NCBI GenBank assembly: GCA_046726215.1 | Contig: JBKPAA010000019.1 | Span: forward strand, 1 to 64,000 | Direction: 5' to 3' | Source of the DNA: DASQUK01 sp046726215 | GTDB lineage: Bacteria; Actinomycetota; Acidimicrobiia; Acidimicrobiales; VFJN01 | Length of the DNA stretch: 64,000 nt | Shown here: positions 1-8,424 of the stretch, one piece after another | Numbering within the stretch: the stretch's first letter is position 1 | Layout of the letters: every line of letters begins with the position of its first letter | Translations under genes and position numbers: made by a program | Notes under the pieces: model-generated | The model's input: the letters and a program-made list of their open reading frames with translations, nothing else | Database searches by the model: none | Told to the model about the DNA's origin: nothing

Positions 1-1247
1 ACCTGGGGCTGGACCTGGTCGCGGCCCCGGCCGCCGACGAGCTGGTGGCCCTGGTGGCGGCCGCCGAGGCCGTGCTGCCGGCCCCGGGGCTGCCGGCGCG
101 CCACCCCGTGTTCGCGCTGGCGCGGGCCGCGGGCGTGCCCGTCCTGTCCGAGTTCGACCTCGCCTCGTGGTGGGACGACCGGCCGCTGCTCGCCGTCACC
201 GGCACCGACGGCAAGACCACGGTCACGACGCTGGTGCGCGACATGCTCGTGGCGTCGGGGCGGGCCGCGGTGGCGGTCGGCAACACCCCGGTGCCGCTGG
301 TGGCCGCCATTGACGATCCGGCCACCGACGTGTTCGTGGTGGAGGCCTCGTCGTTCCGTCTCGAACACTCGCAGCACTTCGCGCCCGCCGTGGGGACGTG
401 GCTCAACTTCGCCCCCGACCACCTGGACAGCCACCCCGACCTGGCGGCGTACGAGGCGGCCAAGGCGGGCATCTGGCGTGACCAGTTGGCGGACCAGGTC
501 GCAGTGGGCAACGCCGACGATCCGGTGGTGGCCCGGCATCTGGCCGGCGCCCGGGCCCGGCAGGTGACGTTCGGGCTGGCCGCGGGGGCCGATTTCCGGC
601 TCGTCGGGCGTGCCGGGCCGGGTGGCCGGCTGGTCGGTCCCGGGAACGGCAACGGCGACGACATCGAGATCGCCGGGGTCGAGGACCTCGGCCGGTCATT
701 GCCCCACGACATTGCCAACGGGCTTGCGGCGGCGGCGACTGCGCTGGCGGGCGGCGCCAGCGCCGAGGGCGTGCGGCGGGCCCTGGTGGAGTTCCGGGGT
801 CTCCCCCACCGAGTGGCGCTGGTCGGCGAGGCTGGAGGGGTGCGGTTCTACGACGACTCGAAGGCGACGACCCCGCACGCGGCGGCCACCGCCATCGCCG
901 GGTTCGAGTCGGTCGTGCTGATCGCCGGGGGCCGCAACAAGGGCCTCGACCTCGGCATGCTGGCCGAGTTGGCGGCCGCGATCCGGGCGGTGGTGGCGAT
1001 CGGCGAGGCGGCTCCCGAGGTAGCGGCGGCCTTCGACGGCATCCGCCCGGTCATCCGCGCCGGATCGATGGACGAGGCGGTCCGGGCCGCGGTCGATGTG
1101 GCCAGGCCGGGTGACGCGGTGCTGCTGTCGCCGGGCTGTGCCAGCTTCGACTGGTACGGCTCCTATGGGGAGCGGGGTGACGACTTCGCCCGCGCCGTGG
1201 GGGAGGCGACCGGTGGTTCCCGCGTCACAGGGCGGGGTCCGACGTGA
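1..1247 (+). CDS. murD: UDP-N-acetylmuramoylalanine-D-glutamate ligase, 5' end missing
   Basis: Cytoplasmic ATP-dependent ligase adding D-glutamate to UDP-MurNAc-L-Ala in peptidoglycan precursor synthesis. The reading frame is open from base 3, so the N-terminal end lies outside the window; about 414 residues are visible against roughly 450 usual for the family. The Mur ligase ATP-binding loop GTDGKTT is encoded near base 201. The C-terminal domain carries LSPGCASFDWYGSYGERG, the MurD version of the conserved LSPACASFD block, which separates it from MurC, MurE and MurF. The stop overlaps the ftsW start by four bases (GTGA), as expected for a coupled division-cluster gene. Identity is firm; only the true start is unseen. 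Confidence 0.95.
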   Translation, partial: LGLDLVAAPAADELVALVAAAEAVLPAPGLPARHPVFALARAAGVPVLSEFDLASWWDDRPLLAVTGTDGKTTVTTLVRDMLVASGRAAVAVGNTPVPLVAAIDDPATDVFVVEASSFRLEHSQHFAPAVGTWLNFAPDHLDSHPDLAAYEAAKAGIWRDQLADQVAVGNADDPVVARHLAGARARQVTFGLAAGADFRLVGRAGPGGRLVGPGNGNGDDIEIAGVEDLGRSLPHDIANGLAAAATALAGGASAEGVRRALVEFRGLPHRVALVGEAGGVRFYDDSKATTPHAAATAIAGFESVVLIAGGRNKGLDLGMLAELAAAIRAVVAIGEAAPEVAAAFDGIRPVIRAGSMDEAVRAAVDVARPGDAVLLSPGCASFDWYGSYGERGDDFARAVGEATGGSRVTGRGPT

Positions 1248-2461
1248 GCACGACGATCCACGATCGGGGGCGGGGCACAGCCGGGGCCCGGACACGCCAC
1301 CCCGCCGCCCAGCCGCCGCGGGTCAGCGCCACCAGCTCGGGGATGTTCCTGGCCCTGGCATTCCTCATCGCCGTGTTCAACCTGCTCGGTCTCGTCATGG
1401 TCATGTCGGCGTCGTCGGTCGTCGCCCTCGACGAGTACGGGTCCTCGTGGTACTTCGTGACCCGGCAGGCGGCGTGGGCGGGCGTGGGCGCGGTGGCCCT
1501 GCTGGCAGTGGCCCGCACCGACTACCACCGCTGGCGGCGGTTCGCGTCGCCGTTGCTGGTGCTGTCGCTCGGCCTGTTGGTCCTCGTGCTGGTTCCCGGC
1601 GTCGGGGTGGGCGCCAACGGCGCCACCCGGTGGATCGGCGTCGGCTCCCTCACCTTCCAGCCCGCCGAGCTCGCCAAGTTCGCCCTCCTCGTCTGGGTCG
1701 CCGACCTGCTGGCGCGGCGGTCGGCCCTGATGCACAACTCCCAGGCCACGCTGCGGCCGGTCGTCGTGGTGCTCGCCGCCATGGCGACCCTGCTCATGCT
1801 TCAGCCGAACCTGGGCACCACCATCGTGCTGGCCGCCATCGCGCTGACCCTGTGCTTCGTGGCGGGCGCACCCCTAGCGCCCCTGGCGGCCTGGGCGATG
1901 GTCGGCATCGGCGCCGCCACCACGCTCGCCCTCTCGGCGCCCTACCGCCGCAGCCGGGTGCTCACCTTCCTCGACCCGTGGGCCGATCCCATGGACAAGG
2001 GCTACCAGAACATCCAGGCCTTGGTGGGCGTGGCGTCGGGCGGGTTGTTCGGCCGGGGGCTGGGGGCCAGCCGGGCCAAGTGGGGGTTCCTGCCGTACGC
2101 CCACACCGACTTCATCTTCGCCATCATCGGCGAGGAACTCGGGCTCGTGGGTGCCGCCGTGGTCGTCGGGCTGTTCGTCCTGTTGGTGATCATCGGTGTC
2201 CGCGTCGCCTTGCACGCGCCCGACCGCTTCGGGTTGCTCCTCGCGATCGGCGTGACGGCTTGGTTCGGCGTCCAGGCGTTCGTCAACATCGGGGCCGTGA
2301 TCGGCATCCTCCCCATCACCGGGGTCCCGCTCCCGTTCGTCAGCGCCGGCGGCTCGTCGCTCGTGTTCACGATGGCGGCTGGTGGGTTGCTGCTTTCGGT
2401 GGCGCGACAGGCGCGCGCCACGAGCCTGCCGCCGCGCGGCCCGGCATCGGATCGCGGCTGA
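1244..2461 (+). CDS. ftsW: Septal peptidoglycan polymerase, SEDS family
   Basis: Polytopic membrane glycosyltransferase that polymerises lipid II at the septum with a partner class b PBP. The 405-residue product has a polar N-terminus of about 30 residues followed by about ten hydrophobic segments. SEDS signatures are visible: VMSASS in the first segment, GANGATRWI, FQPAELAKFALLVW, and near the end the ITGVPLPFVSAGGSS loop typical of FtsW/RodA. Position between murD and murG argues for FtsW rather than RodA. The GTG start lies in the murD stop (GTGA) and the stop shares one base with the murG ATG (TGATG). Confidence 0.95.
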   Translation: MSTTIHDRGRGTAGARTRHPAAQPPRVSATSSGMFLALAFLIAVFNLLGLVMVMSASSVVALDEYGSSWYFVTRQAAWAGVGAVALLAVARTDYHRWRRFASPLLVLSLGLLVLVLVPGVGVGANGATRWIGVGSLTFQPAELAKFALLVWVADLLARRSALMHNSQATLRPVVVVLAAMATLLMLQPNLGTTIVLAAIALTLCFVAGAPLAPLAAWAMVGIGAATTLALSAPYRRSRVLTFLDPWADPMDKGYQNIQALVGVASGGLFGRGLGASRAKWGFLPYAHTDFIFAIIGEELGLVGAAVVVGLFVLLVIIGVRVALHAPDRFGLLLAIGVTAWFGVQAFVNIGAVIGILPITGVPLPFVSAGGSSLVFTMAAGGLLLSVARQARATSLPPRGPASDRG

Positions 2462-3594
2462 TGCGGCGCGGCCGCCACGCCCAGGGGTGCTTTGCGCTGA
2501 TCGCCGGGGGAGGCACCGCCGGCCACGTGCAACCCGCCATTGCAGTCGCCCGGGCGCTGGCCGATCGGGGTCATCAGGTGGCCTCGATCGAGCTCGTGGG
2601 CAGCGAGCGGGGGCTCGAGACCCGACTGGTGCCGGCGGCCGGGTTCGAGCTGACCACGCTTCCCGGCCGCGGCTTCGAGCGCCGCCTCAGCCTTCGGAAC
2701 CTGCGCTCGGCGGTCTCGCTGCTGGTGGCGTTCGGCAAGGCGTGGCGGCTGCTGGGCCGCCGCCGGCCCCAGGTCGTGCTGTCGGTCGGGGGCTACGCCA
2801 GCGTGCCCTGCGCGCTGGCCGCCGTCCTACGGCGGGTTCCCATCGTCGTCGCCGAGCAGAACGCGGCCCCGGGGGCGGCCAACCGGCTCATGGGTCGGTT
2901 CGCGAGGGCCTGTGCGGTGTCGTTCGAGGGCACGCCCCTGCCCCGAGCGGTGGTGACCGGCAACCCCGTGCGGCCCGAGGTGCTGGCCATCGACCGGGTA
3001 CGCGACGCCGCGGCCGCCCGGACCAAGCTCGACGTCGAGCCCGGGCGGCGGATGGTGCTCGTCTTCGGCGGCTCGCTGGGGGCCCTGCGGATCAACCGGG
3101 CGGCGCTCGATGCGGCCCGGCGCTGGGCGGCGCGCGACGACCTCCACCTCCGCCACGTGGTCGGCTCGCGCGACTGGGCGGCGATCACCGCAAACGGCCC
3201 ACCGGTCCCCGAGGACGCCGCCCTTCGGTACCAGGCCGTTGAGTACGACGACGACATGCCGACCTCGCTGGCCGCCGCCGATGTCGCCGTCTGCCGCTCG
3301 GGGGCGAGCACCAGCTTCGAGCTGCTGGCCGTGGGCCTGCCCGCCGTGCTGGTGCCGTCGCCGTTCGTGACCGCCGACCATCAGACCGCCAATGCCCGCC
3401 ACATCGAACGCGCGGGTGCGGCGGTGCTGGTGCCCGACGGCGAGCTCGACGGCGAGCGCCTGGCGGCCGAGGTGGACGCGCTGCTGGCCGACCCACAGCG
3501 CCTGGAGCGGATGGCCGCCGCGGGACGGGCGGCGGCACGTCCCGACGCCGCCGACGCCATCGCCGCACTGGTGGAGGAGCACGCCGGTGGCTGA
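2461..3594 (+). CDS. murG: UDP-GlcNAc:undecaprenyl-PP-MurNAc-pentapeptide GlcNAc transferase
   Basis: Membrane-associated GT28 glycosyltransferase that converts lipid I to lipid II. The 377-residue protein has the N-terminal glycine loop GGGTAGHVQPAIAVA (residues 16-30), the SVGGYASVP segment, and the C-domain donor-binding region CRSGASTSFELLAVGLPAVL followed by PSPF. The frame runs open far upstream through ftsW in another frame, so the start was placed at the ATG at 2461 that overlaps the ftsW stop by one base. Its stop overlaps murC by eight bases. Confidence 0.95.
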   Translation: MRRGRHAQGCFALIAGGGTAGHVQPAIAVARALADRGHQVASIELVGSERGLETRLVPAAGFELTTLPGRGFERRLSLRNLRSAVSLLVAFGKAWRLLGRRRPQVVLSVGGYASVPCALAAVLRRVPIVVAEQNAAPGAANRLMGRFARACAVSFEGTPLPRAVVTGNPVRPEVLAIDRVRDAAAARTKLDVEPGRRMVLVFGGSLGALRINRAALDAARRWAARDDLHLRHVVGSRDWAAITANGPPVPEDAALRYQAVEYDDDMPTSLAAADVAVCRSGASTSFELLAVGLPAVLVPSPFVTADHQTANARHIERAGAAVLVPDGELDGERLAAEVDALLADPQRLERMAAAGRAAARPDAADAIAALVEEHAGG

Positions 3595-5044
3595 CGTCCC
3601 CTCGACCCCCGGTGGCACCGGCGCCGAACCCTCGCCGCCCTCTGCGGGACGCCCGAAGCTCGACCTCGGCCGGCTCCGGCGCCTCCACGTCTGCAACGTC
3701 GGCGGCGCCGGCATGAGCGCCGTCGCCACGCTGCTGGCGGAGATGGGCCACCGGGTCAGCGGGCACGATCCGGCGCCGGCGACCCCGTTCCTGCCCATGC
3801 TGATCGAGCGCGGCGTCGATGTGTCGACCGGTCCGGACGCACCGGCGCTCGGCGGGGACGTCGAGGCGGTCATCGTGTCCACCGCCACTCCACCCGACGA
3901 TCCGGACGTCGCCGCCGCCCGCGCCCGAGGCATCCCGGTGCTGCACCGCTCTGCGGCGCTTGGTGCCATCTGCGCCCAGCGCACCACCGTGGCGGTGGCC
4001 GGCACACACGGCAAGACCACCACCTCGGCGCTGCTGGCCACGATCCTGGCCGGCTCGGGGCGGGAGCCGGGCTACGTGGTGGGGGCGACGATCCCGCAGT
4101 TCGGGCGCAGCGCCGCCTGGGGCGGCGCCGGGCCCCTGGTGGTGGAGGCCGACGAGAGCGACGGCACCTTCCTGTCCCTCGGGGCCCACGCCGGGATCGT
4201 GAGCAACGTCGAACCCGACCACCTGGAGAACTGGGGTGGCGAGCAGGCCCTGCGCCATGGCTTCGTGCGGTTCGTGGCGGGTCTCGACGGTCCCGCCGTG
4301 CTGTGCATCGACGACCGGGGGGCGGCCGAGCTGGTGGCGCACGCCAGGGAGCCGGTCACCTACGGTGCCTCGGCCGACGCCGACTATCGGGTGGCGGCGG
4401 TCGCTCCCGAGGGCTCCGGCGTGCGCTTCACGCTCGACCACACCCCCACGGGGGAGAGCGTCGACGTGGTGGTTCCGGCGGCGCCCGGGGTCCACAACGC
4501 CGCCAACGCCGCGGGGGCGCTGGCCGCCGCCCACGGGCTCGGGGTGCCCCTGGCCGACGGGGCGCGGGCGCTCGCCGGGTTCCGGGGTGTGGCCCGCCGG
4601 TTCGAACGCCGGGGCGAGGCCAAGGGCGTGACCGTGGTCGACGACTACGCCCACCTGCCCACCGAGGCGGCGGCCGCCCTGGCGGCCGCCGCGGCCGGGG
4701 GTTGGCGGCGGATCGTGGCCGTGTTCCAGCCCCATCGCTACAGCCGCACCGAGGCGCTGTGGCGGGACTTCGCCCATGCGTTCCGCGATGCTGACCTGCT
4801 GGCCATCACCGACGTGTACTCGGCCGGCGAGGCGCCCCGGCCGGGGGTGTCGGGAAAGCTGGTGGTCGACGCCGTTCTGGAGGCCGACCCCTGGGCCCTG
4901 GTCGCCTGGCTGCCGGGGCTCGACGACGTGTTGGCCTGGCTGCGGGGTGTCCTGCGCCCCGGCGACCTGTGCCTGACGTTGGGGGCCGGTGACCTGACCA
5001 CTCTCGCCCCCCGCATCCTGGCGATGCTTGAGGACCGCCGCTGA
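3587..5044 (+). CDS. murC: UDP-N-acetylmuramate-L-alanine ligase
   Basis: Adds L-alanine to UDP-MurNAc, the first Mur ligase step. The 485-residue product starts with about 25 low-complexity residues, then VCNVGGAGMSAVA (the MurC N-terminal Rossmann glycine motif), the ATP loop GTHGKTTTS (residues 139-147), VEADESDGTFL, and the central VVDDYAHLPTE motif diagnostic for MurC. The GTG start at 3587 overlaps murG by eight bases; the frame extends further upstream but only as an overlap with murG. It is followed by a 322-base repeat-filled gap before murB, the only large interruption in this run of overlapping genes. Confidence 0.95.
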   Translation: MADVPSTPGGTGAEPSPPSAGRPKLDLGRLRRLHVCNVGGAGMSAVATLLAEMGHRVSGHDPAPATPFLPMLIERGVDVSTGPDAPALGGDVEAVIVSTATPPDDPDVAAARARGIPVLHRSAALGAICAQRTTVAVAGTHGKTTTSALLATILAGSGREPGYVVGATIPQFGRSAAWGGAGPLVVEADESDGTFLSLGAHAGIVSNVEPDHLENWGGEQALRHGFVRFVAGLDGPAVLCIDDRGAAELVAHAREPVTYGASADADYRVAAVAPEGSGVRFTLDHTPTGESVDVVVPAAPGVHNAANAAGALAAAHGLGVPLADGARALAGFRGVARRFERRGEAKGVTVVDDYAHLPTEAAAALAAAAAGGWRRIVAVFQPHRYSRTEALWRDFAHAFRDADLLAITDVYSAGEAPRPGVSGKLVVDAVLEADPWALVAWLPGLDDVLAWLRGVLRPGDLCLTLGAGDLTTLAPRILAMLEDRR

Positions 5045-5056
5045 TGCGCCGGCCCC

Positions 5057-5143
5057 GGCCCTCGGCCCGAGGCAATGGGGTTCGGTGTCGGCCCTCGGCC
5101 CGAGGCAATGGGGTTCGGTGTCGGACGTCGGCCCGAGGCAATG
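5057..5143 (+). repeat. 33-bp tandem repeat, about 2.5 units
   Basis: GAGGCAAT occurs at 5069, 5102 and 5135, a strict 33-base period. The first two units are nearly identical over CCCTCGGCCCGAGGCAATGG and the following TTCGGTGTCGG. The third unit is degenerate on its left side, and its GAGGCAAT is also the first half-site of repeat copy A. Confidence 0.85.
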
Positions 5144-5230
5144 AGCTCCGGCGAGGCGCTCTCGAGGCACCGCGGTCCGGGGGCCGGTCCGCATTGCCTC
5201 GACCCCGGTTCGGCGGCCCCTATTGCCTCG
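5135..5230 (+). repeat. GAGGCAA four-half-site repeat, copy A
   Basis: This is a 96-bp element. Forward half-sites start at 5135 (GAGGCAAT) and 5164 (within CTCGAGGCA); inverted half-sites are TTGCCTCGA ending at 5202 and TATTGCCTCG ending at 5230. Spacing from half-site to half-site is 29, 37 and 29 bases. The centre reads CCGGGGGCCGG on +, which gives the element its orientation. Confidence 0.9.
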
Positions 5231-5248
5231 AGTCGCCGGGGCCTCGGC

Positions 5249-5344
5249 GAGGCAATACGGTCGGCCGCCAGCACCTCGAGGCATCGCAGTCCGGGGGCCG
5301 GTCCGCATTGCCTCGAGAAGCGACGGGCGACCCTTGTTGCCTCG
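5249..5344 (+). repeat. GAGGCAA four-half-site repeat, copy B
   Basis: This is a second 96-bp copy 18 bases after copy A, in the same orientation (CCGGGGGCCGG centre). The inner arms CTCGAGGCA (5275-5283) and TGCCTCGAG (5309-5317) are a perfect 9-base inverted pair. The outer right half-site is GTTGCCTCG, one mismatch from the ideal. Spacing is again 29, 37, 29. It ends 22 bases before murB. Confidence 0.9.
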
Positions 5345-5366
5345 CCGGTGTGGGGAAGCGGGCCGG

Positions 5367-6323
5367 ATGATCGGTCCCGACGACGGGGTCGAGCGGGCGG
5401 CGGCGCTGCTCGGGCGGCTGGCGCAGCGGGACGTCCCGTTGGGACCGCTGACCACGTACCGCGTGGGGGGACCGGCGGCGCTGTTCGTCGAGGCGTCGTC
5501 CGTCGACGACCTCTGGCGGGTAGCCGAAGCCGTCGCCGCCACCGACCTACCGACCCTGGTGGTGGGCAAGGGTTCGAACCTACTCGTGGCGGACGCCGGG
5601 TTCCCCGGGGTGGCCGTGATCCTCGGCGCCGCCTTCACCGAGCTCGCCGTCGACGGCACGCGCGTGGAGGCGGGCGGCGCGGTGGCGCTCCCCGTGGCGG
5701 CGCGGCGCACCGTGCGCTGGGGGCTCACCGGCTTCGAGTGGGCGGTCGGGGTACCGGGATCGGTCGGCGGGGCGGTGCGCATGAACGCCGGCGGCCACGG
5801 GTCCGACCTGGCGGCGTCGCTGATCGACGCCCGCATCGTCGACCTGGGGCGCCGCGGCTCCGACACAATCGTCCCGGCGGCGGAACTGGAGCTCGGTTAC
5901 CGGCGGTCGGCCGTCGCTCCCCACCACGTCGTCGTGGCGGCCACCCTGGCGCTGCGGCCGGGGGACCGCAGCGCGGGGGAGCGCGAGATCGCCGAGATCG
6001 TCGCCTGGCGACGCGCCAACCAGCCTGGCGGCCAGAACGCCGGATCGGTCTTCACCAACCCGCCGGACGACTCGGCTGGCCGGTTGATCGACGCCGCCGG
6101 GTGCATGGGGTTGCGCCTGGGATCGGCCGAGGTGTCGTCAAAGCACGCCAACTTCTTCCAGGCCGACGCCGGCGGGTCGGCCGGCGACGTCCGAGCGCTC
6201 ATGGAGGTGGTACGCCATCGGGTGCGGGAGCATTCGGGCGTCGACCTCCATCCCGAGACCCGCTTGGTTGGCTTCGACAACCCTCAACCTCGGGTTGAAT
6301 CTCAAGTAGAGGTTGACGGTTGA
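5367..6323 (+). CDS. murB: UDP-N-acetylenolpyruvoylglucosamine reductase
   Basis: FAD enzyme that reduces UDP-GlcNAc-enolpyruvate to UDP-MurNAc. The 318-residue product shows TTYRVGGPAALFVEA and GKGSNLLVADAGFPG (FAD-binding domain), GVPGSVGGAVRMNAGGHG, the catalytic-serine region QNAGSVFTNPP, and KHANFFQADAGGSAGDV near the end. The frame stays open upstream into the repeats (to 5223), but the sequence before the ATG at 5367 is repeat-derived, so this ATG is taken. The last codons contain inverted repeats discussed under the ftsQ upstream motif. The stop overlaps the ftsQ TTG. Confidence 0.93.
   Translation: MIGPDDGVERAAALLGRLAQRDVPLGPLTTYRVGGPAALFVEASSVDDLWRVAEAVAATDLPTLVVGKGSNLLVADAGFPGVAVILGAAFTELAVDGTRVEAGGAVALPVAARRTVRWGLTGFEWAVGVPGSVGGAVRMNAGGHGSDLAASLIDARIVDLGRRGSDTIVPAAELELGYRRSAVAPHHVVVAATLALRPGDRSAGEREIAEIVAWRRANQPGGQNAGSVFTNPPDDSAGRLIDAAGCMGLRLGSAEVSSKHANFFQADAGGSAGDVRALMEVVRHRVREHSGVDLHPETRLVGFDNPQPRVESQVEVDG
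6284..6316. promoter_or_regulatory. Inverted-repeat motif at the murB-ftsQ junction
   Basis: TCAACC-TCG-GGTTGA (6284-6298) is a perfect 6-base inverted repeat, and TCAACCTC (6284-6291) also pairs with GAGGTTGA (6309-6316). The stretch CTCAAGTAGAGGTTG (6301-6315) recurs in inverted form, 13 of 15 bases, upstream of ftsZ at 7143-7157. It sits at the very end of murB and just before ftsQ, so it could be an operator or promoter element for ftsQZ; the binding protein is unknown. Confidence 0.45.
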
Positions 6324-7108
6324 CGCGCCAGGCCAGTGCCGCCGGTCCGCCGGTCGTGGTCGATCCCCGCATGCGTTCACGGCGCATATCCGTGCAGCGT
6401 GACCAGGGCCGGCGTCGCCTCAAGCGGTTCGCCGTGGTCGTGGGCGTGGTCGCCGCCGTCGTCGCCGCTGCAGTCGCCAGCCAGACGCCGCTCCTCGACG
6501 TCGACCACGTGCGTATCGAGGGCGTCGCCCGGACCGACGCCGCCGAGGTGCGCCGGGAGGCGGGGATCAACCTCGGCGACGCCATGGTCGCTGTCGACAC
6601 CGCCCGGGCGGCCGCCCGCATCGAGGACCTGCCGTGGATCGCGAACGCGACCCTGGCTCGCCGCTGGCCCGGGACGATCGAGATCGAGGTCGTCGAACGC
6701 GAGCCGCTTGCGGTCATCGAGGTGGCCGGCGGCCGCGTGGGTCTGGTCGACAAGGACGGTCGCGTCCTGCAGGTCACCCCCCGGGCCCGTGCCGGGCTCC
6801 CGGAGATCACCGGCGCTCGCGGGACCGTCGCCGAGGGCGAGGAGCTGGGGCGGGGCACCCGCGACGCTCTGATGGTCGTGCGCGCGCTGAGTGAGCACCT
6901 GCCCGGCGTGGTGGCGTCCGTCTCGCCCGACCTCGATGCGTCGCTGGTGGCCGGTGGTGACATCCGCTTCGGCAGCACCGACGAGCTCGACGACAAGATC
7001 ATGGCCGTCGAGACGGTCTTGGCCGACGTGGACATGTCCTGCCTCGCGGTGCTCGATGTGCGAGTTCCGGGCAGTCCGGCCTTGACCCGTCACCAGAGGT
7101 GTTCGTAG
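6320..7108 (+). CDS. ftsQ: Cell division protein FtsQ/DivIB
   Basis: Bitopic divisome protein that bridges early and late division proteins. The 262-residue product has a basic cytoplasmic N-terminus, one transmembrane segment (about residues 35-53, VVVGVVAAVVAAAVAS), and the POTRA domain beginning LLDVDHVRIEGVARTDAAEV with the typical LPWIANATLARRWPGTIEIEV stretch, followed by the FtsQ beta domain. The TTG start at 6320 overlaps the murB stop (TTGA). It ends 175 bases before the ftsZ start. Confidence 0.93.
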   Translation: MTRQASAAGPPVVVDPRMRSRRISVQRDQGRRRLKRFAVVVGVVAAVVAAAVASQTPLLDVDHVRIEGVARTDAAEVRREAGINLGDAMVAVDTARAAARIEDLPWIANATLARRWPGTIEIEVVEREPLAVIEVAGGRVGLVDKDGRVLQVTPRARAGLPEITGARGTVAEGEELGRGTRDALMVVRALSEHLPGVVASVSPDLDASLVAGGDIRFGSTDELDDKIMAVETVLADVDMSCLAVLDVRVPGSPALTRHQRCS

Positions 7109-7283
7109 GCTGCGAGAGCAACCAGAGGTTGAGGAAAAGTATCGACCTCCACTTGAGGATGAGGCCGGGGCCGGTGGGGCTGCGAGTCTTTGGTACTTTC
7201 TCAATCCCTGCTCGGGAGCAAAGGCGGTTCCGAGCCGGACAAATTCTCCCCGGTGACCCTCGAAGGTGGAGGTGGGACGACCC
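7109..7283 (+). promoter_or_regulatory. ftsZ upstream region
   Basis: This 175-base gap is long for this cluster and probably holds an ftsZ promoter. CGACCTCCACTTGAG (7143-7157) is the near-exact reverse complement of the motif before ftsQ. A strong ribosome binding site GGAGGT lies at 7268-7273, ten bases from the ATG. No clear -35/-10 pair could be fixed by eye. Confidence 0.5.
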
Positions 7284-8405
7284 ATGGCCGGCAATCCGCA
7301 GAACTACTTGGCCGTGATCAAGGTGGTCGGAATCGGGGGTGGTGGCGTCAACGCGGTGAACCGCATGATCGACGCCGGGCTCAAGGGCGTCGAGTTCATC
7401 GCCGTCAACACCGACGCCCAAGCGCTACTCATGAGCGATGCCGACGCCAAGCTCGACATCGGTCGGGAGCTGACCCGGGGCCTCGGTGCGGGCAGCGACC
7501 CCGAGGTGGGCCGGCAGGCTGCGGAGGAGCACAGCGACGAGATCGAGGAGATCCTGAAGGGCGCCGACATGGTGTTCATCACCGCCGGCAAGGGCGGGGG
7601 CACCGGCACGGGGGGTGCGCCGGTGGTCGCCGAGATCGCCAAGAGCATCGGCGCGCTCACCATCGGCGTGGTGACCCGGCCGTTCTCGTTCGAGGGCCGG
7701 CGCCGGGCGGTGCAGGCCGAACAGGGGATCCAGCATCTCAAGGAGAAGGTCGACACCCTCATCGTCATCCCCAACGACCGGCTGCTGACCGTGTCCAACG
7801 AGAAGACGTCGATGGTCAACGCCTTCAAGATGGCCGACGAAGTTCTGCTGCAGGGCGTGCAGGGCATCACCGACCTCATCACCACGCCCGGCCTCATCAA
7901 CACCGACTTCGCCGACGTGAAGATGATCATGAGCAATGCCGGGTCGGCGCTCATGGGCATCGGCTACGGCTCGGGCGAGGGCCGAGCCCTACAGGCATCG
8001 CGCAACGCCATCTCCAGCCCGCTGCTGGAGGCGTCGATCGAGGGCGCTCGCGGGATCCTGCTCACGATCGCGGGCGGCAGCGACCTCGGCCTGTTCGAGG
8101 TCAACGAGGCGGCCGAGGTCATCCACGGCGTCGCCCACCCCGACGCCAACATCATCTTCGGCTCGATCATCGACGACGAGATGGGCGACGAGGTGCGCGT
8201 CACGGTCATCGCCGCCGGTTTCGATCGCTGGGACGACACGGGCAAGGGGGCCGTGCGGGTGCGGGGCGCCAACGGGTCCGAGACGTCGAGGGGCTCGACG
8301 TCGTTCGACGACACCACCGGGTCGCTCAGCTCGGTGTCGTCGTCGCTGGACGATCTCGATCTCGACAGCGACGACGAGTTCGACGTCCCCTCGTTCCTCA
8401 AGTAG
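7284..8405 (+). CDS. ftsZ: Cell division GTPase FtsZ
   Basis: Tubulin homologue that forms the Z ring. The 373-residue product has the nucleotide-binding G1 region GIGGGGVNAVNRM, the tubulin signature GGGTGTG (residues 104-110), and the T7 synergy-loop region NTDFADVKMIMSNAG (from residue 206). An acidic Ser-rich linker ends in the conserved C-terminal peptide DDEFDVPSFLK, which in actinomycetes binds SepF, encoded downstream. The ATG at 7284 was preferred over the in-frame GTG at 7266 because GGAGGT stands ten bases ahead. Somewhat short, but all catalytic parts are present. Confidence 0.97.
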   Translation: MAGNPQNYLAVIKVVGIGGGGVNAVNRMIDAGLKGVEFIAVNTDAQALLMSDADAKLDIGRELTRGLGAGSDPEVGRQAAEEHSDEIEEILKGADMVFITAGKGGGTGTGGAPVVAEIAKSIGALTIGVVTRPFSFEGRRRAVQAEQGIQHLKEKVDTLIVIPNDRLLTVSNEKTSMVNAFKMADEVLLQGVQGITDLITTPGLINTDFADVKMIMSNAGSALMGIGYGSGEGRALQASRNAISSPLLEASIEGARGILLTIAGGSDLGLFEVNEAAEVIHGVAHPDANIIFGSIIDDEMGDEVRVTVIAAGFDRWDDTGKGAVRVRGANGSETSRGSTSFDDTTGSLSSVSSSLDDLDLDSDDEFDVPSFLK

Positions 8406-8424
8406 CTGGGACGGACCTCGGGTC

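Larger units (their letters stand above)
5045..5366. other. murC-murB spacer filled with repeats, no gene
   Basis: The 322 bases between murC and murB contain a 33-bp tandem array and two complete copies of the 96-bp GAGGCAA repeat, listed separately. Open frames cross it (one reads 108 codons) but only because the repeat lacks stops; their translations are repeats of RGN and ALPR with no domain, so no protein is called. Confidence 0.85.

Noticed and set aside
5057..5143. CRISPR-like array (33-bp period)
   Set aside because: Units are tandem without unique spacers, only two and a half copies, and no cas gene is present.
5044..5370. 108-codon ORF through the murC-murB spacer
   Set aside because: It is only the translation of the tandem and inverted repeats; no domain, no ribosome site, and the repeats occur elsewhere in other frames.
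5570..5595. GGTTCGAACC-like tRNA T-loop
   Set aside because: Lies in the conserved GKGSNLLVAD coding block of murB; no acceptor stem or anticodon arm around it.
3185..5866. 893-codon antisense ORF
   Set aside because: Lies opposite murG, murC and murB, all with clear motifs; Arg/Pro/His-rich translation typical of high-GC shadow frames.
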